A program made the position numbers and the translations under genes. The notes beneath the pieces were generated by a model that saw nothing but the letters and a program-made list of their open reading frames with translations, searched no databases and was not told the DNA's origin. This document shows positions 24,174 to 34,738 of a stretch of DNA of 64,000 bases, piece by piece. Numbering within the stretch: position 1 is the first letter of the stretch; every line of letters begins with the position of its first letter. Origin of the DNA: Aquanectria penicillioides (taxonomy: Eukaryota > Ascomycota > Sordariomycetes > Hypocreales > Nectriaceae); contig PYIU01000003.1 in the NCBI GenBank assembly GCA_003415625.1, forward strand, positions 1,054,001 through 1,118,000, in the 5' to 3' direction.

Positions 24174-24746
24174 TCACGTCAAATGTTGCTGGTCAATATG
24201 GTGCGTGACAGCAACTTCGTCGCCTTCAAACTCGTCACAAAACGGGCACTTGACCGCGGCCACGCCTTGTCCCGCGCCGGATGAGCTCTCTCGTGGTGGC
24301 TCCTCCAGCTCGGGCATGAAATCGGCCAAACTCCGCGGCGGTGGACCCTCAGGAAACTCTTCGTCATATCTCACATCCGTATACCTCTGGGAGAACCTCG
24401 ACGACGACGCCGTGGCCAATGCCGCCGGCTCGCTGCTGCTGCTACCCCCCATGCGCTGGACCCGTCCCACCTGGCCGTCAGAGAGCCGCACTTTGATTCC
24501 TCGTGGGTGGTTTCCCCGAGTGAGGATATCTTGGACGACCCCTTTAGTCTCTTCGCCTGTGGGCTGGTCCTCCTTCAGGATAATAAAGACGGATGCCCCA
24601 GGGATGACTTGCCGCACCGTCGGCACAGTACCAGCGGCTTGCTGGGGTGTTGGTGGCGGGCCCTGGCGGGACTGCCGAGACTGGCGAGGCGGCCCACGTT
24701 GATTTGGCCTCTCAGGGCGTGGCTGGCGGTTTCTTGGGCGATTCAT
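24174..24746 (-). CDS. DUF2196 (YwbE-like) protein with C-terminal zinc finger
   Basis: Single exon, 190 aa. The first about 45 residues are Arg/Pro/Gln-rich and disordered. Residues about 46-105 form a YwbE-like DUF2196 domain: PGASVFIILKEDQPTG, VVQDILTRGNHPRGIKV and LSDGQVGRVQRM, a small beta domain of unknown function. A Ser-rich linker follows. The C-terminus has one Cys2-His2 finger, CPFC-x(14)-H-x(3)-H type, in CPFCDEFEGDEVAVTHHIDQ. The combination is seen in conserved fungal hypotheticals. The basic N-terminus and the finger suggest nucleic-acid or ubiquitin binding, but this is inference. It is followed at a distance by the MFS gene on the same strand. Confidence 0.8.
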   Translation of the reverse strand: MNRPRNRQPRPERPNQRGPPRQSRQSRQGPPPTPQQAAGTVPTVRQVIPGASVFIILKEDQPTGEETKGVVQDILTRGNHPRGIKVRLSDGQVGRVQRMGGSSSSEPAALATASSSRFSQRYTDVRYDEEFPEGPPPRSLADFMPELEEPPRESSSGAGQGVAAVKCPFCDEFEGDEVAVTHHIDQQHLT

Positions 24747-25392
24747 AGTGTCCTAAGCAATCACTTTATCTTGAGGATATGAGAATGCAACAAGTAGTTG
24801 TCATTCGTGATGGGACAAAGAAATGGAGACACAGTCCATGCAAGCCAGCTAGTAACTAAATCCCAAGGGGGTGTGGAGAATTCTCTTCCCTGACTAACCT
24901 GCGTACCCTATAGCATATCCATGTTCCAGACCAAATTCACAATTTGTTCGCTTCTGTCCTCTAGCCAGAAAGGCAGCCAGCACTATTCTATTCAAACTTT
25001 CTTATTTGCTGGGTTTTCAGGCTGCCTTTGCTACTGTCTTCGTACCTTCTCTCCTTGATCAACTTTACCAATCCCCAATTGCCCCGTTCCGCCAAAACTT
25101 TGGTATTCACTTGCTACGCGGTGACCGGAGGTTGATCGACATGGATAGCATGATCCCCACGTAGCTTAAATTTCCAGGTCAGAGCTTTTCATAATGAGTT
25201 GATTATATGTAATGATAATACTCCTTCTGAGGAGAGTTGGTCTTTTAAATCCCAAGTTGAATATGTCCAGTTCTTATCAACCGTCTAATAATACCAAACG
25301 CCGTCCATGAAAGCGCGAACGCTATATTTTCCATCTATTCAATGTTCGCCCAGAAATAATAACCCATGAGTGTATCGTTAATTCGAAATAAT
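24747..25392. other. Intergenic, no gene recognised
   Basis: AT-richer spacer between the DUF2196 gene start and the MFS gene end. It holds the 5' side of the first and the 3' UTR of the second. No conserved frame or repeat was seen. Confidence 0.6.
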
Positions 25393-27398
25393 TTAAACCT
25401 CTCCGGCTTTCACAGTGGCCTTCTCACGAAGGTCCTTCCAACCCATACCCCAAGAGGAAAGGAACATGAGGCATGCCGCAGCAATAGCGAGGTAGAATGT
25501 CGAATCTACACCCTTCGCATACGCGGCGAGAGCTTGCGGAACGTCTTGTGACGGAACAACCTTTCTGACACCCGTGGCGCCAGCATTGATGATGAGCTCT
25601 GCGCTGAGATGTGGAAGGCGAGAAGTGAGCTCATTCTTGAGCTTGTTGTTGAAAATTACGTTGGCAATAGAGATGAAAACAGCACCACCAAACGTTTGCG
25701 AGAAAACGAGAACCGCTGTGGCGATTGATATCATCTCGGGCGCGGCATTGGCTTGGATCGCAATAATGGGCATCTGCATTCCAATACCTCGTCCGAAACC
25801 TACCAGGATCTGGTAACCAGCCCATGTAGCAGTCCGAGTGCCCGGTGATAGAGTTGAGAGGAGTCCGGCACCAATGGACAGGATAATGCCACTAAGAGCC
25901 GCAAATGGGAGATAGAACCCCACCTTTTGAACTATTTCTTGTCAGAGACCAAACTACTTTGCTCACGGTCAGATGTAACTCACCAGTTATACCGATACCG
26001 ACAGCAGCGACGAGCTGACTGAGGATGCTGGGAAGGAGATTCACACCACTGGTGAATGGCGAGGCATCCTTCACGGATTGGAAGTAAATAGGGAGATAGT
26101 ATGCCGTAATGAATACCGAAGTGAAGAGCAGCATCATTGTTAAGCACGATGACCAAATTTCCCGCTTTCGAATGACAGGCAAAGGAATCATGGCAAGCTC
26201 GCCAACTCGGTGTTCCCAGTAGATAAAAATAATGAGGGTGACGGCGCCGCCACAGAATAGTCCAATGATTTTTGGGGATCCCCATGGATAGCCAATACCA
26301 CCCCACTGGAGGGCCAAGAGGAACATGATTGTACATGGTGCAAAGATGGCGAAGCCTAGAAGGTCAAATTTCGTCTTCAATATACTGATGATCGATTCGT
26401 TTGTGGGAACAACTCGATCAGGGACATCCACCAGAAGAATTAAAATGGTGCCAATGGCTCCGATGGGAAGGTTGATATAAAAGCCTAATGGAAGTTAGCA
26501 TCCAGGATCTTCCTCCGACGGTGACTTGATATACGAACACCATCGCCAAGTCGTGTACTCGGTGAGAGCACCACCGACCAATGGACCAATCACAAGCCCA
26601 AGTTGGGCGAACCCCATTAGCAGGCCCATCAGAGGGGGCCGCTTTTGCATGGGTACCGAGGCCGCGATGATTGTGAAAGCACCGTTTTGAATACCAGAAG
26701 CTCCAATCCCGGCAATTGCTCGACCAATAATCAACATCTTGGATGATGTTGCAACACCGCAAATAAGACAACCCAATTCGAAAACGAAGAGAAATCCCAA
26801 AAAAAGCCGCTGGGTAAATGGTCAGTCGAAACCACCTGGAGAAGAATGGGAGTGGATATGGTACCTTTGACTTGAAGTAGGTGTACATTTTGCCAGAAAC
26901 TGGCTGGAGAGCAGCACTATCTACATGTTAGCGAATGGAAGACTGTCGCAAAAATGGCAACTTACCTAGCCAGATTGTATGCGCTGCCATACCAACCAAT
27001 ATCAGCTAAAGAGTGGAATTGCTCGGTGATGCGGGGAATAGCCTGTGGGACAAATCAGAAATACATTTTTTGGACCAGAATACAATGAATCATACCGTTG
27101 TGATGATTGACATGTCCAACAACATGAGAAATGCCCCAAGAGTAATGGAAATCATCAAGCTGGACAACTTCCAGCCAGTTACATAGACATATTCCTCATC
27201 TTCTGGTGTTGCATCATCGGTTTGCTTGTCATCGGTGTTGGCATTTTCATCGCACAATGTCGCTGTCAAAGAACCGTTTTCGGGTTTTTCGTCGTTCAAC
27301 ACAGGTTGCGACTTGTCAGTCGTTGGAAGCGACATTGTGTTGGATTGACTGATGGGTTGTTGGTCTTGGGAGATGGTGCTTATTCCAAGAACCATCAA
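25393..27398 (-). CDS. MFS efflux transporter, DHA2 (14-TM) type
   Basis: Exons (minus strand) 27398-27096, 27042-26966, 26916-26865, 26809-26539, 26484-25984 and 25937-25393; 582 aa. Introns are 53, 49, 55, 54 and 46 bp. I chose the acceptor at 25938 for the last intron because it gives [12 protein letters not shown] in frame; the next AG does not. The acidic N-terminal tail of about 75 residues is cytosolic. The helices start at [20 protein letters not shown], the family's motif D1-like sequence. [15 protein letters not shown] is the helix 4 motif, and [20 protein letters not shown] is the helix 5-6 antiporter motif. The class exports drugs, toxins or secondary metabolites by proton antiport. 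The start could also be Met 27335. A Zn2Cys6 regulator lies 353 bp upstream on the same strand and may control it. Confidence 0.92.
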
Positions 27399-27751
27399 GA
27401 CTCTGAGAGTGCGGCAGCTCTAGAGCTTTAATACGTAGGCCCATGTCGATGCCAGACCACACGCATATTGCTCTTTAAGGCTGAATTACCCCGTACCCTG
27501 GCCACTGTCACCCAAGATGTGTTGAAGGTGTGCATGGTGGATCTACGGGATTGGAGTGGAAGCCGAACCCCGTACCGCCGGTCCCAACTGGCCAATCATA
27601 GACGACAATGACGGTGTTTTTGGGTGTAAGCTTGGCAACGGTCCCCCGTAGGACCGGTCGTCAACGTAACGTCCGACAATGAGAGATCGTCCTGGGCTCG
27701 CCTGATTTCGGAAGCTTACATGTCGTTCTCGCATCCGGGGGAAATCCGATC
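27399..27751. promoter_or_regulatory. Spacer between Zn2Cys6 TF and MFS gene, probable MFS promoter
   Basis: This 353-bp spacer contains TF 3' UTR and MFS promoter. Several CGG and CCG triplets occur (for example GTACCGCCGGTCC near 27572 and GTAGGACCGGTCG near 27648), the half-sites usual for zinc-cluster regulators. No pair is convincing enough to name as the operator. Confidence 0.4.
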
Positions 27752-29815
27752 CTAGAATTCCCAGGGTCCGAAGACGTCTGTCATCCACGTCATGTCGCCA
27801 AAATCCATGGTGTTAGGGTCTGGCAAACTGAACCCGGCTTGCGTTGCATCCGTGGCCACGACTTGCTGAGCAGCGTTGGGCACGCCCTGGCCCTGGTCTT
27901 GGCTATTGGGTGTTGGTATCCCTCCCAAATGCCTCGAAATGGCAGGCTCCCACGAAGTTCGAATGTTGCGCATGATTTTGGCACCCTTGATGAACAGAGA
28001 ATCTTCACCTTGCTCTGATTTTAGGTGGTAAGCTGCATCTAGGCGAACAAACATTTCAATGGTTTGATCTAGTAACGAAAGGAGATCTGCTGTGTTCCTG
28101 ACCAGGTCCTTGTCCCAAGCTGGATCTTCTGAAGTCGTAAGCCTGTATAGGGCAACTTGGACTTGAGATAGCTGGACGTAGACAGCAAACGGTGATCCTG
28201 GCACCTCCTGGATTGGCAAGGACAAAAAGAGATTGTACCAAGCGCGCACAGCCTTGAGGCAAGAGTACATGCTTTCAACGCGCTGTCGGGTAGGAATGGA
28301 TTGCATAAAGAGACCCACGGAATGAACCTGGATCTCGGCACCAAGCATATGTGCTTGCAATACCTCTGGGTATAGCAGTTAGCGCCTGCAAGTAAGGGAC
28401 GAGGCTAAGGGGCGGAATTGACTGACGGTTCGGAACGAGGTTCGGTGGCAGATCATCTCGAATTTCTTGCAATTTAGAGAGCATTCCTTTCTTAAAGACG
28501 TATGTAGGAGCTTGGGCTGATTCTCCCATTACGTCTCGCACCAATAGTTTCTGGGCTTCTTCGGCCACGAGTTGGTATTTGATGAAGGTCACCAAGATCT
28601 CATCTGAGGGATGCTCTCTTTCTCTCTCCAGGGCCTTGAGGCAGTCCTCCATGTGGGGAGTCCAGCGAAGAGTATCCATTTTTCCAATGAAGGAAGTCAT
28701 CCTAGAGGAATTAGCTAACGGACCTGGAATGAAGCACGCAACTTACACCGAAGTTAAAAACCAGAGTGCTAGGACGGCCCTCCGTTCCTCCATTGTTCGC
28801 AGCCTAGGTGCAGGTGGACGACCTCCCCACACCTTGAAGCACACGGTAAAGTATTGTTCTTCGATAGGAGCTCTCGTCAAGCTAAGGTCGTATATAATAG
28901 CAATAGCTAGCTGTGAATAAGTGATTATAAAGGGCCTCGTGCCGGGCCCTGAAGTCATTGTTGCCCTGCATAATAGTTAGAAGGAAAGTTAAAAACAAGA
29001 AAGCAGGTGTTAACATACCAAGCCAGGTAGGCAATGAGACCGAGCAAAACATCCATGGTTCGTTCATGTGCAATGATGATTCGCCTGGCAATCTCATCAC
29101 GTACACGCTCTTTCAAGATGAGTTGCTGTGGAGTAGACATGGAAGTAATGTTCATGATACACAGCCACAAGAACGGACGTTCCTCACGCAAAGACGCTGC
29201 CGTGGTGTCGTGATGAATTACCATGAACGGAAAGTTTTGTAGCCAACCCCGGAACTTGTCGAGGTAGATCTCAGCTTCAGCAGGTGTTGGTTCTGGTAGC
29301 TGATAGGTATCGTTGATGTCTGGTACGACGGAGACCGGCGCCCCCTCTACCGGGTTGGTACCCGCAAAGGAATGGGACATCGAAGGCGGCACAGCTTGGG
29401 TTGTGGACGAGGTCGCCGCGGCAGCTAAAGAATCAAGGCGACTAGTAATGGTCATCGAGTTTTCAGCGTATGGAATTGACCCAGGCGATGGAACACTATT
29501 GGAGCTGGTGGTCTGAGACGCCCGGAGTATGGAAACTAGGTCATCGAGCTTCTCCTCCAACTGCGCCGTTCTGGAAGCTGTGGCTTTCTTTGCGACGCGC
29601 TTTCTTGTCGTAGTCATTGGCTGACAGTGCTTCCCCAGACGATGGCACCGTTCACACACTTCCCCATCCGGCCTGAGAATGCATTTGCACTTGGCGCGCG
29701 AACAGTTGGTACACGAGCGACCATATCCTGCTGGGGTACCGGCAGAGCTGCCTGCCTCAGTTGTTGGTGCCATGACGTCGGATTTGGGTTTCACATTCGA
29801 TGGGCTTGGAACCAT
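27752..29815 (-). CDS. Zn2Cys6 fungal transcription factor
   Basis: Exons (minus strand) 29815-29019, 28965-28747, 28701-28427 and 28365-27752; 634 aa. Introns are 53, 45 and 61 bp; the last has the branch point GCTAAC just before its acceptor. The zinc cluster near residues 35-65 has spacing CX2CX6CX8CX2CX6C, starting CTNCSRAKCKC. A basic linker and a short coiled coil (AQLEEKLDDLVSIL) follow, which usually set dimer spacing. The middle region carries the fungal-specific regulatory domain, with LTRAPIEE and MDTLRWTPHMEDCL. The C-terminus is acidic and hydrophobic (DFGDMTWMTDVFGPWEF), like an activation domain. Its downstream neighbour is an MFS pump on the same strand, a common regulator/exporter arrangement. 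No biosynthetic gene is next to them. Confidence 0.92.
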
Positions 29816-31016
29816 AGAGCGACGATGGACAAGTGGCTTGACGAAGTCCGATCGCCGAAAACAGACAGCAGGAATTCACCAGGATCAAGCGGATGAGCGT
29901 TTCTGAAGAGGGTAGATGGACGGGCTTGGGCGCCCAATAATCCAGAGGTGGGTTTGGTGAGAACGGGATTGAAGTCAGGTGGTCTGAATACCGGTGGGGG
30001 CCCCGTCAATATATTGACCTGGACCGGAAATCGGATTTTAGCTAAGACCGGCGCCCCCTTGTAAGGTGGCTGACACCGTCAAAGGTACTCACACATTCTG
30101 GTTCGATGAATTTGAACCGGATTCCGGCTCAAATACTGCTCCATTGCAGATGTTGGTACCAACATGGTGGTGTTGGTCGTTGCCCTCATATCTGGGCTGT
30201 TGTGTTTTTTTTTTCGACCCGGGTGGGCCGGACTTTGTTGTTTGACCGAATCGACCGGACAAAATCACCTTGGTGACTATCACAAAACGAAATCCCAAGT
30301 CGTCTGACGCACTTGGCCTTATTTTTCGTCGTTCTGACTCATCTCGGGGAGACCTTCTCTGGCATCATAGGGTTGACCATTTTTTCGCTGTTCTTCACTT
30401 CCCTCAGCCAATACCCAGTATTTACCTTGCTACCTTGGATTCCGTGGCATTTCGGGCCAAAGCTATCGGACGATGACGGCCTACAAATGAATACCTTCAT
30501 AAGGCTGTGCCAAGAAAGCAGGAACTATTTAGTTGGTGCCTTCACGTACGGTCAGCCCCTGATTAGGCCCTCGTGGTCTGGTCAAGCTTTTCGAATGATC
30601 CTCGCCCCCGACCATGGATCCTTGATGATCTTTCGACGAACCCCCGGCGCACGCGTGGCTTGCACGGGCAGATCTGTGCCACGAACTCCGGTCGAGATCT
30701 GATAAGATATGCGAGAGCGAGAACGACGGGAACGAGAGACCGGCTTTGGGCCCAAAAGGGAATAGACCAGATCATGACTAAGAACGGTTTTGGCAGGCCT
30801 GGTTGGCTACCAGATGTAGTGACCAAACTCTTGTTGATTGGCTGCTGTTAATCGATGCAAAACGGGGCCAATCAAAGCCGATGTTTCCCGCTCGTTTCGA
30901 TTGTGGCATGCCCAACTCAATTCACGTCACAGGACCGTCCTCAATTCCTCAATTCCTCCACCATCATCAACATCGTGCGCGCTCCTCCCATCCGGTCCCG
31001 ACGCCCCTAGTTCGCC
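29816..31016. promoter_or_regulatory. Divergent promoter region, TF and MCUR1-like gene
   Basis: A 1.2-kb region between two divergent starts. A 129-codon frame at 30313 has no domain and I do not call it. The clearest element is a pair of inverted CCAAT boxes at 30834-30875. Confidence 0.55.
30834..30875. promoter_or_regulatory. Inverted pair of CCAAT boxes
   Basis: TTGATTGGC (30834-30842) and its exact reverse complement GCCAATCAA (30867-30875) are separated by 24 bp, about 140 bp upstream of the MCUR1-like start. Each contains the core that the fungal Hap/CCAAT-binding complex recognises. The target encodes a mitochondrial protein, which fits Hap control. Confidence 0.5.
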
Positions 31017-31853
31017 ATGGCTGCCCCAACCGTCGTGGCAGCTGAGCTACTGCCACGATTCCTCCTCCCGCGTCTCAGCTGGGGTGCTCCTCTCGTCGCA
31101 TCGCGGGCTGCCCTACCCTTTGCTACCACCCAGCCGGGTAATCAACGACGGCCATTTTCGGCTTTCCAGGCTGGTCCTGCTGCCCGACAATGCTCTCGAA
31201 ATGTAGAGAGCTCAATTCTCCGACGGGCCTTTCATGCCACAGTTCAGAGGCACCGTGACCACCACTTTGATACGCTGAAGTTCGTCAAGCGATTGCAAAG
31301 TGAGGGATTCACCGAGGAGCAGTCGGTCGCCATGATGAAGGTCCTCAACGACGTCATCGAGGAGAGGTGCACCATCCCCACGATGTCCATCCGCACACTC
31401 ATTGATTCTAATTTATTCTTCAGCATCCAAAACCTCACCCGAACAATGGTCCTCCGCGAGGACGCCGCCAAAGCCACCTATACCCAAAAAGTCGACTTTG
31501 CCAAGCTCCGCTCCGAGCTCCTCTCGGCCGACAGCACCGAGTCCAACACCACCCGTACTGCACACGAGCGCCTCACGAACGATATTGCCAAGTTGAGCAG
31601 CCGGCTCCGAGATGAGATCAGCCGGACCCAAGCTAGTGTCCGGCTAGACCTGAACCTTGAAAAGGGTCGCATCCGAGAGGAAGCGGTTGGGCAGGAGCTC
31701 AAGATCAAGGAGACGGAAACCAAGATTGAACAAGAAGTCGCAGCACTGCGGGAGAAGCTAGAGCAGGTCAAGTTCCAGACACTGCAGTGGCTGATGGGTG
31801 TGTGCACTGGTTTCGCAGCGCTGCTGCTTGGCGCCTGGAGACTGCTCATGTAG
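31017..31853 (+). CDS. Mitochondrial coiled-coil protein, MCUR1/FMP32 (DUF1640) family
   Basis: Single exon, 278 aa. The first about 75 residues are basic, Ala- and Arg-rich and end in RRAFHATVQ, a mitochondrial presequence. The DUF1640 core begins HFDTLKFVKRLQSEGFTEEQ and carries a long coiled coil (about residues 140-250). One membrane helix closes the protein (WLMGVCTGFAALLLGAWRLL), as in yeast Fmp32 and animal CCDC90B/MCUR1. These are inner-membrane proteins; animal MCUR1 is linked to the calcium uniporter and complex IV assembly, and yeast Fmp32 to cytochrome oxidase and proline metabolism. Which role applies here cannot be read from sequence. Confidence 0.92.
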   Translation: MAAPTVVAAELLPRFLLPRLSWGAPLVASRAALPFATTQPGNQRRPFSAFQAGPAARQCSRNVESSILRRAFHATVQRHRDHHFDTLKFVKRLQSEGFTEEQSVAMMKVLNDVIEERCTIPTMSIRTLIDSNLFFSIQNLTRTMVLREDAAKATYTQKVDFAKLRSELLSADSTESNTTRTAHERLTNDIAKLSSRLRDEISRTQASVRLDLNLEKGRIREEAVGQELKIKETETKIEQEVAALREKLEQVKFQTLQWLMGVCTGFAALLLGAWRLLM

Positions 31854-32780
31854 GAGCTGATAAGGAGAGTGTCGGGGATGTTCATATTAACCAGATTTTA
31901 CAATGGGAGGCAAGAAGTGTTAAAAAGTTACGACCTGAACGATGGTCCTTCAATACCTTGGATTATGGAGGGAGGAGTTTTTACGTGGCAGAGATAGTGT
32001 CAGCCCGTCACCCTAACGGCAATAGATTTTCTAGAGTCATGAATACCTGAAAAGCAATTTTCTCAACCTCTTGGGGTCACATGGTAGCGAGCCAAGACAG
32101 CTGGATACGTAATTAGGTCTTGACGGTCAGCTTGCGCGTTTCATTCAATGCTACTTTTCACATCTGGGCTCTGCCATGTGAAGGAGGTGCGGGTACCCCC
32201 ACATTTGGATCGTCCGCATTTCTGTTTCATTTGGTGTTGTCCGTAGCCGATGATGTCAAAATGCAAGAGGAGCCTCTCGGTTTTTTCTTTGGCTTCTCTC
32301 TCTTTTCTTCTTCTGCTTCTTCTTATCACACCCAAGCCTAATCGCCCAACTAAGCTTCCCAGCGCAATCAACTAGCCTCTTGGGTCCAATCGCCATCATC
32401 GCATCGGCCACAACGCCGCGGTGCGCCCTCCGACAACACAACACAACTCGCCCCACCTTCCTCCTCCCCCCACATCCGCCGCAACCCCACCATGACATCG
32501 CCGACGGCAGTTCGAGCGGATTGACGGCCAGAGAGACTTGCATATTTTCCCTCCTTCTTCCTTGCTCAAGATCCTATCAAGTCTCTCTTGTTGGCTGCCT
32601 TGAAGTCTCGGTTATCTCAGACCGAGAGAATCGGGCTTTTGGTTGTGGGGTACGCAGCTACTTAATTAACTAACCCTTGTCTTCCAAGTTGCAAATCTCC
32701 TCGCCATCAACCCTCCATTGCGTATCCTATTAGGCTTCAGTTGTCTTCGAACCCCGCGATTGCCCCAAGCCGTTGCCAAC
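31854..32780. other. Intergenic, 5' region of the hydroxyacid dehydrogenase
   Basis: No gene recognised. The part after about 32280 is pyrimidine-rich (many TCTTC and CTCC words), typical of a fungal promoter and 5' UTR for the gene starting at 32781. Confidence 0.6.
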
Positions 32781-34011
32781 ATGTCTTCCAGAGCCAAGGT
32801 TTTGCTTCTGGGAAAGATCCAGCAGTGAGTTTTTCGATCCGTCAATGGCTCGCCTTCTGTTTTGAACCCTTGAGAGCTGAACCATCACTCTCTCCAGCGC
32901 TCATGGCGCCCTTGCCTCCCTCTCGTGTGTCGTGGACATTGTGACCCCCAAGGCCACCGAGCGTCAGGCCTTCATCGCAGAGGCCCGATCTGGCGCATTC
33001 GATGGAATCACCGCGGCGTACCGCACCTTTTCGTCCGTCAGCATCACCGGCCGAATTGATTCCGAGTTGCTCGAGGCGCTCCCCAAGTCTATTGCCTTTA
33101 TCTGCCACAATGGTGAGTGTGAAATCAAATCAAACACGACTGACAAAGGCCAAAAGTGAGCTGCTGGTTAGGCGCAGTTGCTAATCTATAATGTTCATCA
33201 TTGTCAAGGCGCTGGCTATGACCAGATTGACGTCCCGGCCTGCACAGCTCACTCAATCCGCGTCTCCAACACTCCCAACGCCGTCGACGATGCCACTGCC
33301 GACATCACCATCTGGCTACTTCTCGGCGCGCTGCGCAACCTCCCAGCCTCAATGGCTGCTCTGCGCAGGGGCGATTGGCGGGGTAACCCCCCCGTTGTAA
33401 AGGGCCACGATCCCCAGGGTAAAGTGCTCGGTATCCTTGGCATGGGCGGCATTGGACGCAATGTTGCCCGCAAGGCCCGCGCGTTTGGCATGACAATCCG
33501 CTACTATAATCGCTCGAGATTGAGCCCAGAGTTGGAGGACGGGGCCGAGTATGTTGATTTTGAGACGCTTCTCAAGGAGAGTGACGTGCTGAGTTTGAAC
33601 CTGCCACTCAACGTAAGTCCAGATTCGCCATGAAACTTGACGGAACGGGCATTAATGCAAGTGTTATAGCCAAAAACCCGTCACACAATCTCAACCCCGC
33701 AGTTCGCCCTAATGAAACCTGGAATCGTTATCGTCAACACGGCCCGGGGCGCTGTTATGGATGAAGCTGCCCTTGTCATGGCGCTGGAGAGTGGCCAAGT
33801 CGGTAGTGTCGGGTTAGATGTATACGAAAACGAACCGGAGGTTCACCCGGGCCTTTTATCCAACGACAATGTTCTTCTAGTTCCTCATATGGGCACCTGG
33901 ACTATTGAGACGGAGACTAAGATGGAGGAGTGGGCTCTCAGCAACGTCCGCATGGCAATAGAGGAAGGCAAGCTGAAGAGCATCGTATCGGAACAGAAAG
34001 ACTTACAGTAG
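32781..34011 (+). CDS. D-isomer-specific 2-hydroxyacid dehydrogenase (glyoxylate/hydroxypyruvate reductase-like)
   Basis: Exons 32781-32824, 32898-33112, 33209-33612 and 33670-34011; 334 aa. Introns are 73, 96 and 57 bp. The enzyme reduces a 2-oxoacid (glyoxylate, hydroxypyruvate or similar) with NAD(P)H. CHNGAGYDQIDV is the substrate-loop Gly motif. The Rossmann signature is GILGMGGIGRNVARKARAFG. The catalytic Arg is in VNTARGAVMDEAAL, the Glu in DVYENEPEVHPGL, and the His in VPHMGTWT. The motif order and length fit the GRHPR-like group better than D-lactate or formate dehydrogenase. The exact substrate and cofactor are not decided. No targeting signal is obvious, so cytosolic is expected. 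Confidence 0.93.
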
Positions 34012-34738
34012 ACGGTTTGGACTGGATCTTAATTGGAGTGTGAGCTAGCAGATACAAGAGAGGATTATATGGGTTGGGAAGGTGTAAAGAGGAGTTAATA
34101 GACGCCCAAGATCTGCAGTCACCATTCAGATACGGACGCAAGCCTCGAGGTTTCTGTACAAGGACCAATGTTCAAACCACAACACAAACATGGGATTATT
34201 AAAGACTGGTTTGATTCACAATTCAAACAAGACAAGATTAGGAACATGTCGTTAGAGTAAATTTCTTGTTTTTGAAAAGTCTACTCTATCCTGGCCACGG
34301 TTGACGGGCCCTTTGTTGAGCTTCTACCCCATTCCTCTATGTGGGGGGAAATCTCGGTTTTGGATTCTAATCCATTTCCATCCATTCATCCATTCCATTC
34401 ATCCATTCATGCCTCGGGAGGGGGAATCGTGATTAGCAGAAAAGCCAACGCCATTTTGTTGAAAAAGCAAGATTTTTTTACCCCTTCCTACACCTTGCAA
34501 GTGAATTGTCCTCGATTTGACGGGACCAATCCAATAAAAGAGCAAAAAAACAAAAGGGAAAATAAATTCATGAAATAAAAACCGCAGGTATTCTGGTAAC
34601 TATGCCAGCCCAGATGCCATGCAAGTTCATGCTGTTGAAACCAGAATTTTGCCAATTTCCGTGTCGAAATAATTGGGAAAGTTCGTTACACGTAGGAATC
34701 CAGTTGAAGGACCCCTGGGTATGATTACATGGGTACGC
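34012..34738. other. Convergent 3' region between hydroxyacid dehydrogenase and AdoHcy hydrolase
   Basis: No gene. A short CATT-type tetranucleotide stretch (CCATTCAT units) lies at about 34375-34410. The rest is AT-rich 3' UTR. Confidence 0.6.

Noticed and set aside
27399..29815. A secondary-metabolite gene cluster around the TF/MFS pair
   Set aside because: No PKS, NRPS, terpene synthase or P450 lies within the window; both sides are housekeeping genes.
30313..30702. 129-codon frame with a hydrophobic start upstream of the MCUR1-like gene
   Set aside because: Lies in the divergent promoter; composition changes midway; no family.
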